A stretch of 64,000 nucleotides of DNA from Streptococcus cristatus (GTDB lineage Bacteria; Bacillota; Bacilli; Lactobacillales; Streptococcaceae): the NCBI RefSeq assembly GCF_003943515.1, contig NZ_RJPT01000009.1, positions 16,299-80,298 of the forward strand, read 5' to 3'. The translations under genes were made by a program, and so were the position numbers. Below the pieces are notes generated by a model. The model was not told where the DNA came from. It saw only the letters and a program-made list of their open reading frames with translations, and made no database searches. Shown in pieces: positions 43,906 through 53,093 of this stretch. The first letter of the stretch is position 1; every line of letters begins with the position of its first letter.

Positions 43906-44156
43906 ATGCAAATTGCAGAAGCAAGAGATCGCACTTAGAGAAAAGGTGCAAGTCATTGACCAAACCACTGTCCTCAATCCGCAATCCACTCCATCCAGAC
44001 CAATTTTTTAACGTCTTTTTGCGGGTCTAAAAATGATTTTTCCTTCGTTTATACCAGCTTTTGATAGCAGCGAATGATCAGCAAATTGTTCTCCTTAAAC
44101 ACTATAGGTCTATTGCTCCTATTGTCAAAATTTTGATGGCGATTATACACTTAAAA
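43906..44156. other. gene-poor stretch between glmU and the immunity-like gene
   Basis: No open frame with start, ribosome site and plausible composition was found. On the minus strand a promoter-like pair (TTGACA at 44123-44128, 16 bp, TATAGT at 44101-44106) is followed by AAGGAG and TTG, but that frame stops after 11 codons. Together with the next 700 bp this looks like a degraded accessory segment. Confidence 0.5.
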
Positions 44157-44185
44157 TTGATATGCAAAGAGATATTTGCTATAAT
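44157..44185 (+). promoter_or_regulatory. promoter of the immunity-like gene
   Basis: -35 TTGATA, 17 bp spacer, -10 TATAAT. One of the best promoter matches in the window. The start codon is about 180 bp downstream, leaving a long leader. A 54-codon frame within it (44195-44359) has no usable ribosome-site spacing and no recognisable similarity. Confidence 0.7.
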
Positions 44186-44372
44186 GACCTAAGGATGAAT
44201 GTTCGCTCCTACCTTATGAAGTGCAGAAAACTCTACAAATCTGCTAGGGCAATACCATTTTTATGTGAACCACTTTGGGATGATAGGGTCCAAGGATTGT
44301 GGGCTCCACTTTCTAGTTTTCTTGTTTTTACCCGACCAATTATATATTTAGAGTTGTGAGGAGATGTTAGTT

Positions 44373-44672
44373 ATGATCTTTACTAAAAATCGCAAGAAGA
44401 GAGATGAATACTACCAACAGATTGATAGGATCTATAATAACGATAGTATCATCATTAGCTCAAAGTTACGGGAAGAGCTCTTAAGTAGTGCCAAAGGGCT
44501 ACAGAAGGGGGACCAAATTAGTTATTTGGCATTTAAGTTGTATCCTTTTGTATGTGATGAGGTGCTCAAGAATAAGTCCGATGAATTGATCGCATTCAAA
44601 AAATACCTTGAAAAAACAAGATGGAAATATTATTGGGGAAGTGTGCTCGGAATGGCATTTGTTAGAGCATAA
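44373..44672 (+). CDS. small helical protein, possible bacteriocin immunity protein
   Basis: Protein of 99 residues starting MIFTKNRKKRDEYY, chosen because GAGGAG lies 9 bp upstream; an ATG at 44364 abuts that site. It is predicted to be mostly helical, charged and without a membrane segment. The pattern SSKLREELLSSAKGLQKG, a central Leu-rich helix and the tail YLEKTRWKYYWGSV resemble the enterocin A/pediocin-type immunity family, but only by general pattern. No bacteriocin precursor with a double-Gly leader was found next to it. It has a strong promoter and its own terminator. Confidence 0.5.
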   Translation: MIFTKNRKKRDEYYQQIDRIYNNDSIIISSKLREELLSSAKGLQKGDQISYLAFKLYPFVCDEVLKNKSDELIAFKKYLEKTRWKYYWGSVLGMAFVRA

Positions 44673-44750
44673 GTCACAACTGACGCTTTTGAAAGTATCA
44701 AGATGAGGACGCAAATCATCTTCCAATATGATAAGACGATAAAAACTCAT
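44673..44750 (-). pseudogene. stump of a response-regulator gene
   Basis: Behind a perfect AGGAG site and ATG, the first 24 or so codons read MSFYRLIILEDDLRPHLDTF. This has the hydrophobic strand and acidic EDD pair that begin receiver domains of the LytTR-type regulators that control bacteriocin and competence genes. The homology stops where the opposite-strand immunity-like gene begins, and the frame then runs antisense through that gene. The receiver phospho-acceptor and DNA-binding domain are absent. Most likely a deletion remnant. Confidence 0.5.
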
Positions 44751-44791
44751 AGAATCTCCTAGTGGAGCTGGTGGTCTAGCGACTTACAGTT

Positions 44792-44820
44792 CACACGAGT
44801 TGAGACTCTGTGAGTTTTTT
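44792..44820 (+). terminator. terminator of the immunity-like gene
   Basis: CACA-c-GAGT / ACTCTGTG stem with one bulge, TGAG loop and TTTTTT, 120 bp after the stop. Confidence 0.7.
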
Positions 44821-44847
44821 CTTGCATGATATTTACAAGCTAGGCAT

Positions 44848-44881
44848 AAAAAAGAGGCTGGGACTCTTTTGTCCCAACCTC
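44848..44881 (-). terminator. terminator of the Bsp-repeat protein gene
   Basis: GAGGCTGGGAC / GTCCCAACCTC stem with a 6 nt loop and six T on the minus strand. The stem sequence matches hairpin III of the 170 bp repeat. Confidence 0.85.
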
Positions 44882-44954
44882 CTGAATGTAGGTACTGCTA
44901 GCTCACTAAAGTAGGCTAAAACTCCATATAAATTGTTTTGTAACCAGCTATAAT

Positions 44955-47900
44955 CTAAGCTCTCACAGAGATAAATGGTGAACCTTCTGTATTATCTTCA
45001 GGCGCTCCGCTCTTTGAACCAAAGATATAATCCACTGAGTACCAACCGTTATTATTAGCATTATAAGGATCATAGACCTGTGTTTGGCCATTTTGATAGC
45101 CTCTTAAGACTATCTCATGGGTAACAAAATGGCTGGCAAAGACACTGCTACCAACGGCTGCCATGACATGATGGCCTGCTGCCAAAGCTTCTTTAAGTGC
45201 TGCTGATGAATGTAAGACATCTGTTGTCAGTCCCCAGTTCTGTGCCCCTTGGACAATACCCTTACTTGACGTTCCAAATAGACCATTTTTGTTAAAGGAG
45301 TCTGTGTGATGATAAAGGAAGTCCGCTACGGTTGTTGGTAAAACAGTTTGACCTGTAATACCAGAAATAGTCATTGCTAATGTGGTAGGAACACAGCCAG
45401 TAGCTGCTAAATTATATTTTCCATAATATAAACCAGCCCATCTAGGATCACGTTGTGAATAATATGGCGTATCATAAACTCCTCTGCTGACTGTTGTAGT
45501 CGTTCCACCAACGCCTACCAAACTACCATCATTTTGAACATAATAGAGGTGAATATTATATTCTCCCGTAGAATATTTATGGCTAGAGGTGCGTACTAGG
45601 GCCTTATAACTACCATCCGCTTGCCTTTGAGCCCGATACCAAACAATGTCATCCTGACCATTGACACTTGACCAAGTTGGCAATTTGACTTCCTTGACTC
45701 CTTTTGGACTATAAACATTGGTCACTACAACTTCGAACGTGCCTAATCGAGGATTATTATTTTTAATGGTGATTTGACCCGTTGGCTTAATGTGCTCTGA
45801 AGCTACATTCGCTGTTGTCTTCGTGCCTCCGACCCCGACCATACGGCCATCATTCTGAACATAGTAGAGGTGGATATTGTATTCGCCTGTAGAATACTTG
45901 TGGTCACGTAGATTGACCTGTGCCTTGTAAGTACCATCGGCTTGCTTGACTGCTGTGTACCAAATAATGTCGTCCTGACCGTTAGCACTTGACCAGGTTG
46001 GCAATTTAACTTCCTTGACACCATAAGCATTCTCAACTTCAGAAACCACCACTTCAAAGGTGCCTGTCTGTTGATTGTTGTTCTGGATGGTCAACTTACC
46101 TTTTGGGGTGCCTAGAGATACGGTCGTCTTGGTTCCTCCAACTCCGACCAACTGGCCATTATTCCCTACATAATAGAGATGAACATTGTACTCACCTGTA
46201 GAATATTTATGGTCGCTCGCCTTAATATTCATCTTGTAGGTACCATCAGCCTGCTTGGCAGCTCGATACCAGATAATATCATCTTGACCATTAGTGCTAG
46301 ACCAAGTTGGCAGAAGCACTTCACGAACTCCCTCTGGACTGCTCACTCCGCTCACGACAACATCAAAACTACCTGTTGTTGAATTATTATTGGCAATCGT
46401 GAGAGTTCCTTTTGGTTTAGCGACAGAAACAGTAGTTGTTGTGCCACTAACCCCAATCATCTGACCATTATCTTGAAGGTAGTAAAGGTGGATATGATAC
46501 TCACCAGTGGACATCTTATGGTTGCGGGCTTGAATGCTAGCCCTGTATGTGCCATCGGACTGCTTGGTGGCTGTATACCAAACAATATCATCTTGGCCTT
46601 TATCACTAGACCAAATCGGCAGATGCACGCTCTTGACGCCAAAAGGACTGACAACATCAGACACAACAACATCGAAGCTGCCCGTATCCGGATTATTGTT
46701 CTCAATTTTCAAAGTCCCTTTAGGCTTGGCTGCTAAACTGAACTGGGTGCCTGCTACACCGACTAATTGACCGTCATCTTGGATATAGTAAAGATGAACA
46801 GTGTAGTCTCCCAAAGAATATTTGTGATCCCGAGCCTGGATACGAGCCCGATAGGTGCCATCGGACTGCTTGATTGCTGTGTGCCAGACTAGATCATCTT
46901 GACCTTTATCGTTAGACCAAGTCGGCAGTTTGACTTCCTTAACACCAAAAGGATTGGAAACGTTAGAGACAACGACATCAAAGCTACCAGTAGCTGGATC
47001 GTTGTTTTCAATTTTCAAGGTTCCTTTAGGTTGAGATAGGCTAACTGTTGTTCGAGTACCACCTACACCAACCAGCTGACCATCATCTTGAATATAGTAG
47101 AGATGGACATTGTATTCGCCTGTTGATTTCTTATGATTTACTGCTTTGACGGTTGCCCGATAAGTACCATCAGCCTGCTTGACTGCTGTGTACCAGATTA
47201 GGGTCATCTTGACCTTTGTCGGTGGACCAGGTTGGCAGTTTAACTTCCTTGACACCATAAGGATCGGAAACACCAGAAACGACAACATCGAAACTACCTG
47301 TATCTGGATTATTGTTTTCAATTTTTAGCGTTCCTTTAGGCTGAGCCTTAGAAACCACAGTACTTGTACCACCTACACCGACCAGCTGACCATTATCCTG
47401 AACATAATAGAGGTGGATATTGTACTCACCTAGAGAGTTCTTGTGGTGGGAAGCTTTGACTGTGACAGTGTAGTTGCCATTGGTCTGGCGCTGCGCCTCA
47501 TACCAGACTAGATCGTCTTGACCATTGACACTAGACCAAACAGGAACAACAACTTTTTTCACACCATAAGGATTAGAAACCCCTGAGACAACAACATCGA
47601 AACTGCCTGTGTCTGGATTATTATTGACAATATCAATTTTTCCTTGCGGTTTACCAGTCGTAACAGTTGTTGTGGTACCACCTACACCGACTAGCTGATT
47701 GTCTTCCAGCAAATAATAGAGGTGGATATTGTACTCACCTGTGGAATACTTATGGTCACGAGCTGAAATACTGATTTTATAAGTACCATCAACTTGTCGT
47801 TTAGCATCGTACCAGATAATATCATCCTGACCATTCACGCTGGACCAAGTTGGTAGGGCGACTTTTTTGATAGGCTTAGGGGATGAAATATTGGTTACAT

Positions 47901-48408
47901 GAACATCGAAAGTACCAGCATTTGGATCCACATTTGTAATATTGATAGTGCCTTGAGGCTTGTCATCAACTGCACGAGAAACTCTCACTTTTGGCTCAGA
48001 TTCTGGCTTTGTTTCTGCCTCTTGTGGCTTATCAGAAGAAGCTGTCACAGATCTAAATGAAGCTCTCCCTGAAGAAATATTTTCAGAAGAAAGTGATGCT
48101 AAATTGTCTTTAGACTGTTCAAACGGCGAGTTTCCATCCTTTTCAGAGGAAGCTGAAGCGATTTTTTCATCTTTACCTAAAGAAGCTTCAGATGCACCAC
48201 TATCTTTCTTCGTCTCAGAATCTACTTCTGAAGCCTTGTTAGCTAGATCCGCCTGTTTTGAAGTATCTCGATTGGTCACAGCAACTGAAGGCTCTGATTG
48301 CTGTCCATCATTTGCTGCTTGATTTATTTCGTCAGCAAAAACGCTATTAGCACTGGCTGCTAATAAAATAGCTGTACTAGCTAGATAAACTAATCCTTTT
48401 GTTTTCAT
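44955..48408 (-). pseudogene. secreted Bsp-repeat protein with C39-like peptidase domain, frameshifted
   Basis: One surface protein gene split by a frameshift; with frame restored it would encode about 1150 residues. Signal peptide MKTKGLVYLASTAILLAA... cleaved near VFA-DE; a Ser/Glu/Lys-rich stretch to about 150; eight tandem repeats of about 103 residues of the group B streptococcal Bsp type, each with LPTWSS..GQDD..WY and HKYSTGEYNIHLYY; then a C-terminal domain of about 170 residues with Cys in ATGCVPTTLAM, His in FVTHEIVLRGY and Asp in VYDPYN, as in C39_2 peptidases. An extra base in GGG at 47201-47203 (third repeat) shifts the frame, so translation stops after 412 residues. No LPXTG anchor is seen. 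Probable role: wall-bound hydrolase or adhesin. Confidence 0.85.
45477..47952 (-). repeat. eight tandem Bsp-type repeats of about 309 bp
   Basis: The repeats code for 103-residue units. Conserved spots are a start near GTLKIENNNPDTGSFDVVVS, LPTWSS, GQDD, QADGTY, STGEYNIHLYY and GQLVGVGGT. Several units are nearly identical over long stretches of DNA, so recombination could change their number. Confidence 0.9.
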
Positions 48409-48444
48409 ACGCTTTCTCCATCCTTTTTAGAGTTGCACACCTTT

Positions 48445-48473
48445 ATTGTAGCATAATAGGACAATTATTACAA
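48445..48473 (-). promoter_or_regulatory. promoter of the Bsp-repeat protein gene
   Basis: Minus strand: -35 TTGTAA, 17 bp spacer, extended -10 TGCTACAAT, about 37 bp before the start codon. Confidence 0.7.
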
Positions 48474-48483
48474 ATTGGTAACA
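48467..48483 (-). promoter_or_regulatory. WalR/VicR-type box
   Basis: On the minus strand TGTTAC, 5 bp, TGTAAT. This is an exact fit to the WalR consensus TGTWAH-N5-TGTWAH. It overlaps the -35 of the gene for a secreted wall-active-type protein, the usual target class of the WalRK/VicRK system. Confidence 0.6.
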
Positions 48484-48553
48484 AATTTGTATCATTTAAT
48501 CCTAAACTGATTTAAAACCTATTCTTTCTATTATTTCATTCGTAAACAAAAAT

Positions 48554-48612
48554 AAAAAAAGAGCTGGGACAGACCAAAAAATGATTCATTTTTTGATCTT
48601 ATCCCAACCTCT
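48554..48612 (-). terminator. trxB terminator
   Basis: Outer stem GAGCTGGGA / TCCCAACCTC and inner CAAAAAATGA / ATTTTTTGA, followed by seven T on the minus strand. The outer arms again resemble hairpin III of the 170 bp repeat. Confidence 0.8.
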
Positions 48613-48618
48613 TCCTCT

Positions 48619-49533
48619 TTAATGCTCTGTGATGTATTTATAAACTTCTTGGCCTGCCACTGCTCCGTCTCCAACTGCTGTGGTGATTTGGCGCAGGTCT
48701 TTCTGACGGACATCTCCAATGGCATAAATGCCGTCAATAGCCGTTTTCATGTGTTGGTCTGTGATAATCCAGCCAGCTTCATCACAAATCCCTAAGTCTT
48801 TGACAAAATCGCTAACAGGGTCTAGGCCGACATAAACAAAGACGCCGCCAAAGTCTGACTCGCTGATTTGCCCCGTTTTTACATTTTCAAAAACGACACT
48901 AGTTACCCTGCGATCGTCCCCTTTGATTTCTTTTACGACGGAATCCCAGATAAAGCTGATTTTTTCATTGGCAAAGGCCCGCTCCTGCAAGAGCTGCTGC
49001 GCCCGCAGTTGATCACGACGGTGAACAATGGTCACAGACTTTGCAAAGCGCGTGAGGAAAATCGCTTCTTCAACGGCAGAATCGCCGCCTCCAACCACTA
49101 AGAGATCCTCATCACGGAAAAAGGCACCGTCGCAGACCGCACAGTAGGAAACGCCACGACTATTGTATTCTTCCTCGCCAGGAACTCCTAGATGACGATG
49201 GTTGGCGCCAGAAGCCAAAATCACTGTCTTGGTCTCAAAGGCTCCATCCTCAGTAATGATTTTCTTATAGTTACCATGGTCTTCAATCTTTTCAACCTGA
49301 CCAAATAGATGCTCTACACCTAGATTTTCTAAAGGTTCAAACATTTTATCAGCCAGCTCTGGTCCGCTGATACGAGCATAACCGGGATAATTTTCAATCT
49401 CCGCAGTATTATTCATCTGGCCGCCGTAAATTCCGCGTTCAAGCAAGGCCACTTTTAAGTTGCTTCTAGCTGCATAGAGGGCTGCTGTCATTCCCGCAGG
49501 ACCAGCTCCAATAATCATTGTATCGTACATCAT
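48619..49533 (-). CDS. trxB: thioredoxin reductase
   Basis: FAD enzyme of 304 residues that reduces thioredoxin with NADPH. The FAD motif GAGPAGMTAALYAARSN is at the N-terminus, the redox pair is in SYCAVCDGAFF (about 132-140), the NADPH motif is GGGDSAVEEA, and the C-terminal FAD motif is GIYAIGDVR. It is downstream of the amino-acid ABC genes and a DUF4059 gene, which may share its transcript. Confidence 0.95.
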   Translation of the reverse strand: MMYDTMIIGAGPAGMTAALYAARSNLKVALLERGIYGGQMNNTAEIENYPGYARISGPELADKMFEPLENLGVEHLFGQVEKIEDHGNYKKIITEDGAFETKTVILASGANHRHLGVPGEEEYNSRGVSYCAVCDGAFFRDEDLLVVGGGDSAVEEAIFLTRFAKSVTIVHRRDQLRAQQLLQERAFANEKISFIWDSVVKEIKGDDRRVTSVVFENVKTGQISESDFGGVFVYVGLDPVSDFVKDLGICDEAGWIITDQHMKTAIDGIYAIGDVRQKDLRQITTAVGDGAVAGQEVYKYITEH

Positions 49534-49598
49534 CTTTTTCCTTTCTCTTTGTTGTAACTACTGTTATTCTAACAGACTAGCGCATCTTTTACAAGTAT

Positions 49599-49823
49599 TT
49601 AAGCTTTGAGAACAACCAGTAAACCAAAAATCGCAAAAGACAAGATTGGAATCGTCATAATTGTAATCAAAAGAAGATCGTAAATTTGGCTTTGGCCTAC
49701 CGCAAGAGTTCGATCCTTGCGACCGAGCCGCTGCAATAAAAGCCACAAACCATCGGCAAGGCCTACCAGAATCGTCGTATAGATGAGACTTTGGATATAG
49801 AGAGAAAAAATCTTAATTAACAT
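49599..49823 (-). CDS. DUF4059-type small membrane protein
   Basis: Protein of 74 residues with two membrane helices (about 8-32 and 46-72) joined by the polar loop RLGRKDRTLAVGQSQIYD. This is the pattern of the streptococcal DUF4059 family, which is regularly found next to trxB. Function unknown. Gaps of 94 bp upstream and 65 bp downstream leave operon membership open. Confidence 0.75.
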   Translation of the reverse strand: MLIKIFSLYIQSLIYTTILVGLADGLWLLLQRLGRKDRTLAVGQSQIYDLLLITIMTIPILSFAIFGLLVVLKA

Positions 49824-49917
49824 GTCAGCTCCTCAATAATCAGTTGCCTTAAAAAGGTTTTAGTCGAAAACAAACCCAGCTGGTCTAGCCAACTGAGCTT
49901 TCACTTTTTCTATTATA

Positions 49918-50664
49918 TCAAATATAAGTCCGTTTGTAACTAGCAAAGAATTCTTTGGTTCTAGCCTCCTTGGAATGATTGATGATCTCCTCTGGACTGC
50001 CTGACTCAATAATATGCCCCTTATCCAAGAAAAGCACCCGATCTGCCACTTGGGAAACAAAAGATATATCGTGGCTGACCAGAATCATGGTTTGTCCTGC
50101 TTTGGCAGCGTCGGCAATGGATTTCTCTACCTCACCGACTAGCTCTGGGTCAAGGGCTGAGGTCGGCTCATCTAGCAAGAGAACATCTGGCTTCATGGCC
50201 AAGGCCCGTGCCAAAGCCACCCGCTGTTTTTGACCGCCTGATAAATGCTTGGGATAATGATTCTCACGGTCAGACAAGCCAACTTTTGCCAACTCTTCCT
50301 TGGCAATTTTAGTCGCTTCTTGGTCAGATAAGTTTTTAACTACCAGCAAACCTTCCTTGACATTTTCCAGAGCCGTCCGACGGGAAAATAAATTAAACTG
50401 TTGGAAAACCATAGCCAATTTTCGACGCAGCGTCAAAATCTCATCTGGTGAAATAGTTGAAAAATCCACCTTGAAGTTATCAATTTCAATCCTTCCGCTG
50501 TCTGGCTGCTCCAGATAGTTGAGGCTGCGCAGGAAGGTTGATTTACCAGCACCTGAGGAGCCTATTAGAGCAATGACTTCGCCTTTTTGAATTTCCAAAC
50601 TCAGATTATCCAAGACCTTTTGGCCAGAAAATTCCTTACTTAACTGGGAAATTTTAATCATCAA
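49918..50664 (-). CDS. amino-acid ABC transporter ATP-binding protein
   Basis: ATPase of 248 residues of the polar amino-acid (PAAT) group. Walker A is GSSGAGKST, the signature is LSGGQKQRVALARAL, Walker B is VLLLDEPTSALDPE, and the switch His is in LVSHDISFV. It starts 4 bp inside the permease stop (ATGA), so the two are coupled. No substrate-binding protein gene is adjacent, so substrate is unknown; glutamine or cystine-type are usual. Confidence 0.92.
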   Translation of the reverse strand: MMIKISQLSKEFSGQKVLDNLSLEIQKGEVIALIGSSGAGKSTFLRSLNYLEQPDSGRIEIDNFKVDFSTISPDEILTLRRKLAMVFQQFNLFSRRTALENVKEGLLVVKNLSDQEATKIAKEELAKVGLSDRENHYPKHLSGGQKQRVALARALAMKPDVLLLDEPTSALDPELVGEVEKSIADAAKAGQTMILVSHDISFVSQVADRVLFLDKGHIIESGSPEEIINHSKEARTKEFFASYKRTYI

Positions 50665-51467
50665 ATCCTACCTCCTTGCGCTTGCTCCATTTTTTCCAGA
50701 TTGGCTGGCGCCTTGATATCCATAGCTTTTTCAATCGCACGTCCGATTTGCTCAATCACGATATTGACAATCCAGTAAATAATCGAAACGGAAATGAAGC
50801 GCTCAAAATAACGATAATCCGAACCACCGATAGCCTGAGCCTTGGCAAAGACTTCTACGACACCCGCACTAAAGGCCAGAGAAGTCCCCTTGGTCAAGCC
50901 GATGAGGGAGTTAATCAGAGTCGGTGTTGCCACAACCGCTGCATTAGGAATGATGACCCGCAGATAGACTTGGCGATTGGTCATTCCCAGACTACGAGCT
51001 GCTTCAATCTCACCCGGATCCACCGAAAGAATGGCTGCTCGGATCGTCTCGCTGGCATAGGCCGCTTCATTGAAGGCAAAGGCAATAATCGCAAAGACTG
51101 AGGCAGGGATGGCATTGATATTAAAGGCCGTCCCATATTTTTGATTGATAGCTTTCAACAGGAGCGGAATCCCAAAATAAGTCAACATGAGCTGAACTAA
51201 AAGGGGCGTCCCACGGAGGAAGCTCACAAAGACAGACTGAATAGGATATAGAATTCTCGTGCGGTTAATCTTGACCACTGCAAAAATCATGGCCAAGATG
51301 ATGCCGAAAAATGCACCACCCAGCGTCAACAAAAGTGTGACAGGCAAGGTTTTCAGGATCGCTGGAATGGCATCAAAAACAGCCCGTAGACTAAATAGTT
51401 TGCCGTCTGGAAGAAGCTTCAAGAGCTCTTCATACCAGTTTGCAGCTAGGATATAAGTTGTAAACAT
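50661..51467 (-). CDS. amino-acid ABC transporter permease
   Basis: Permease of 268 residues with about five helices and the EAA loop EIEAARSLGMTNRQVYLRVI, typical of the HisM/GlnP family. There is no fused substrate-binding domain. The start at 51467 (MFTTYILAAN) lies about 25 bp after the probable transcription start. A codon at 51497 falls at or upstream of that point and is rejected. Confidence 0.9.
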   Translation of the reverse strand: MFTTYILAANWYEELLKLLPDGKLFSLRAVFDAIPAILKTLPVTLLLTLGGAFFGIILAMIFAVVKINRTRILYPIQSVFVSFLRGTPLLVQLMLTYFGIPLLLKAINQKYGTAFNINAIPASVFAIIAFAFNEAAYASETIRAAILSVDPGEIEAARSLGMTNRQVYLRVIIPNAAVVATPTLINSLIGLTKGTSLAFSAGVVEVFAKAQAIGGSDYRYFERFISVSIIYWIVNIVIEQIGRAIEKAMDIKAPANLEKMEQAQGGRI

Positions 51468-51498
51468 TTCAATTACTTCTCTTTCTCGATAATGCATT

Positions 51499-51527
51499 AT
51501 TCTATCATAATTTGACCCAGATGCAAA
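51499..51527 (-). promoter_or_regulatory. promoter of the amino-acid ABC operon
   Basis: Minus strand: -35 TTTGCA, 17 bp spacer, -10 TAGAAT. Confidence 0.6.
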
Positions 51528-51593
51528 CTATTTGGCATCAAAAATAGATAATCTTTAAACCTTTAATAGCTAAGTGGGAAATAACAATAAAAT

Positions 51594-51631
51594 AGACCAG
51601 TAATCCTAGTCTATCATAGTTTCACTGGTCT
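51594..51631 (-). terminator. terminator of the DEAD-box helicase gene
   Basis: AGACCAGT / ACTGGTCT outer stem with inner CTA / TAG pairings, then ATTTTATT on the minus strand. Confidence 0.75.
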
Positions 51632-51675
51632 TTAAAATATAATTTTTCTATATCGTCCATAAAAAGAATTTATGG

Positions 51676-53019
51676 CTAGAATGTCTGGCGCTTAGCCTTG
51701 CGTTCTGCTCGACCACGTGCACGATTTTCAGCTCGCTTGGTCTTGCGGCGCTTCTCATTAACCGCCCATTGGATTTTCTTCTTATAGCCTGGCTTGATTT
51801 TTTTCTTTTTCTTCTTGACCAGACCAATCATTTCTGTGTCCAGCTTTTCCTTGGTCTTCTCCCGATTAGCACGGCGATCTCGGTCGTAGGTATCTTGAAA
51901 TTCCCCATTTTTGATCATCTTAGGAGTAAACTTGATGCCCAGCTTTTCCAACTCTCGAATATCGGAATCGTCACTCGGTTGATAGAGGGTAATGGCTGTG
52001 CCGGGAAGACCATTTCGTCCCGTCCGACCAACGCGATGGACAAAGAAAGACAAATCCTGTGGAATGGCATCATTGATGACATGGCTGACCCCCTCGATGT
52101 CAATCCCCCGAGCCGCCAAGTCCGTCGCTACGATGTATTCAAAATCCAGATTCTTGACCTGATTCATGATACGCTTGCGCTCCCGCGGCGGGATATCGCC
52201 ATGAATTTTGGCTACTTTTAGGCCCTGCGCAGTCAGATAGGCCTGCAATTCATCCGCCCGAGTCTTGGTATTGACGAAAATCATCGCCAGATAAGGCTGG
52301 AGGATCTGACTAATCTCATAAATCTGGGCATTCTTATCCCGCCCCTTGGTTGACAGGAGCCAATTATCAATGGTATCGGCAATCACCGTCTTGGTCTTAA
52401 TCTGCTCCATGACCGGATTAGATAGGTATTTTTTCAAGAAAGGTTGGAGCTTCTGCGGAATAGTAGCTGAGAAAACTAAAAACTGCAGGTCTTTAGGCAA
52501 GCGAGCCGCAATCCGGTCAACTGTCTCCAAAAAGCCCATATCAAGCGTCATATCAGCCTCGTCCACAACAAAGGTATGAGCCTTATGGATAGCCAAATCA
52601 CCTGACTCAACCAAGTCATAAATCCGCCCTGGCGTTCCAATGACTATATGAGGTTGGCTGGACTCTAGCTTGCCAATCTGACGAGCCTTGTCAGTTCCGC
52701 CGACATAGTTGGCCACTCGAATCTCTTGCTCTGAAAAGCTAGCTAGCTGACGGGCTGCCTGATAGATCTGGGTTGCTAATTCTCGGCTGGGTGCTGTAAT
52801 TACCGCTTGGACGCTGTCCACCTCTTCATCTAATTGCTGGAAGATAGGCAGCAAGAAGGTGTGGGTCTTGCCTGATCCTGTTTTAGACTCCCCAACTAAG
52901 TCTCGGCCAGATAACACCACCGGAATCAGCTTTTCTTGAACCTCCGTCGCCTCCACAAAGTTCAGGTCCTTGAGGGCTTCCTGAATATAATCTTTAAAGT
53001 TAAATTCTGTAAATTTCAT
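51676..53019 (-). CDS. DEAD-box RNA helicase
   Basis: ATP-dependent RNA helicase of 447 residues, probably acting in ribosome assembly or RNA decay. Motifs in order: the Q-motif near EATEVQEKLIP, SKTGSGKTHT (I), APSRELATQ (Ia), VVDEADM (II), FSATIP (III), and HRVGRTGR (VI). The C-terminal tail (about 385-447) is very rich in Lys and Arg, suiting RNA binding. It resembles the CshB group but no symbol is assigned. It has its own promoter (extended -10 at 53050-53058) and terminator, and sits after mraY. Confidence 0.9.
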   Translation of the reverse strand: MKFTEFNFKDYIQEALKDLNFVEATEVQEKLIPVVLSGRDLVGESKTGSGKTHTFLLPIFQQLDEEVDSVQAVITAPSRELATQIYQAARQLASFSEQEIRVANYVGGTDKARQIGKLESSQPHIVIGTPGRIYDLVESGDLAIHKAHTFVVDEADMTLDMGFLETVDRIAARLPKDLQFLVFSATIPQKLQPFLKKYLSNPVMEQIKTKTVIADTIDNWLLSTKGRDKNAQIYEISQILQPYLAMIFVNTKTRADELQAYLTAQGLKVAKIHGDIPPRERKRIMNQVKNLDFEYIVATDLAARGIDIEGVSHVINDAIPQDLSFFVHRVGRTGRNGLPGTAITLYQPSDDSDIRELEKLGIKFTPKMIKNGEFQDTYDRDRRANREKTKEKLDTEMIGLVKKKKKKIKPGYKKKIQWAVNEKRRKTKRAENRARGRAERKAKRQTF

Positions 53020-53049
53020 TTTTTCCTCTGTTTACTCTTAATCTTATCT

Positions 53050-53058
53050 ATTATACCA
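53050..53058 (-). promoter_or_regulatory. helicase promoter, extended -10
   Basis: Minus-strand TGGTATAAT 31 bp before the helicase start. Confidence 0.6.
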
Positions 53059-53093
53059 AAAAAATATCTTTTCTGCTCAGCTCAGGACGAGAA

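Noticed and set aside
44084..44133. Minus-strand promoter with an 11-codon TTG frame
   Set aside because: The predicted transcript start would fall on the ribosome site, so translation is unlikely; noted only as part of the relic patch.
44195..44359. Frame of 54 codons in the leader of the immunity-like gene
   Set aside because: ATG abuts the only AAGG, the longer form starts inside the promoter, and the sequence lacks a double-Gly leader or other known feature.
45477..47952. Repeats as a CRISPR array
   Set aside because: The units are about 309 bp, contiguous and coding, with no short palindromic repeat and spacer pattern.
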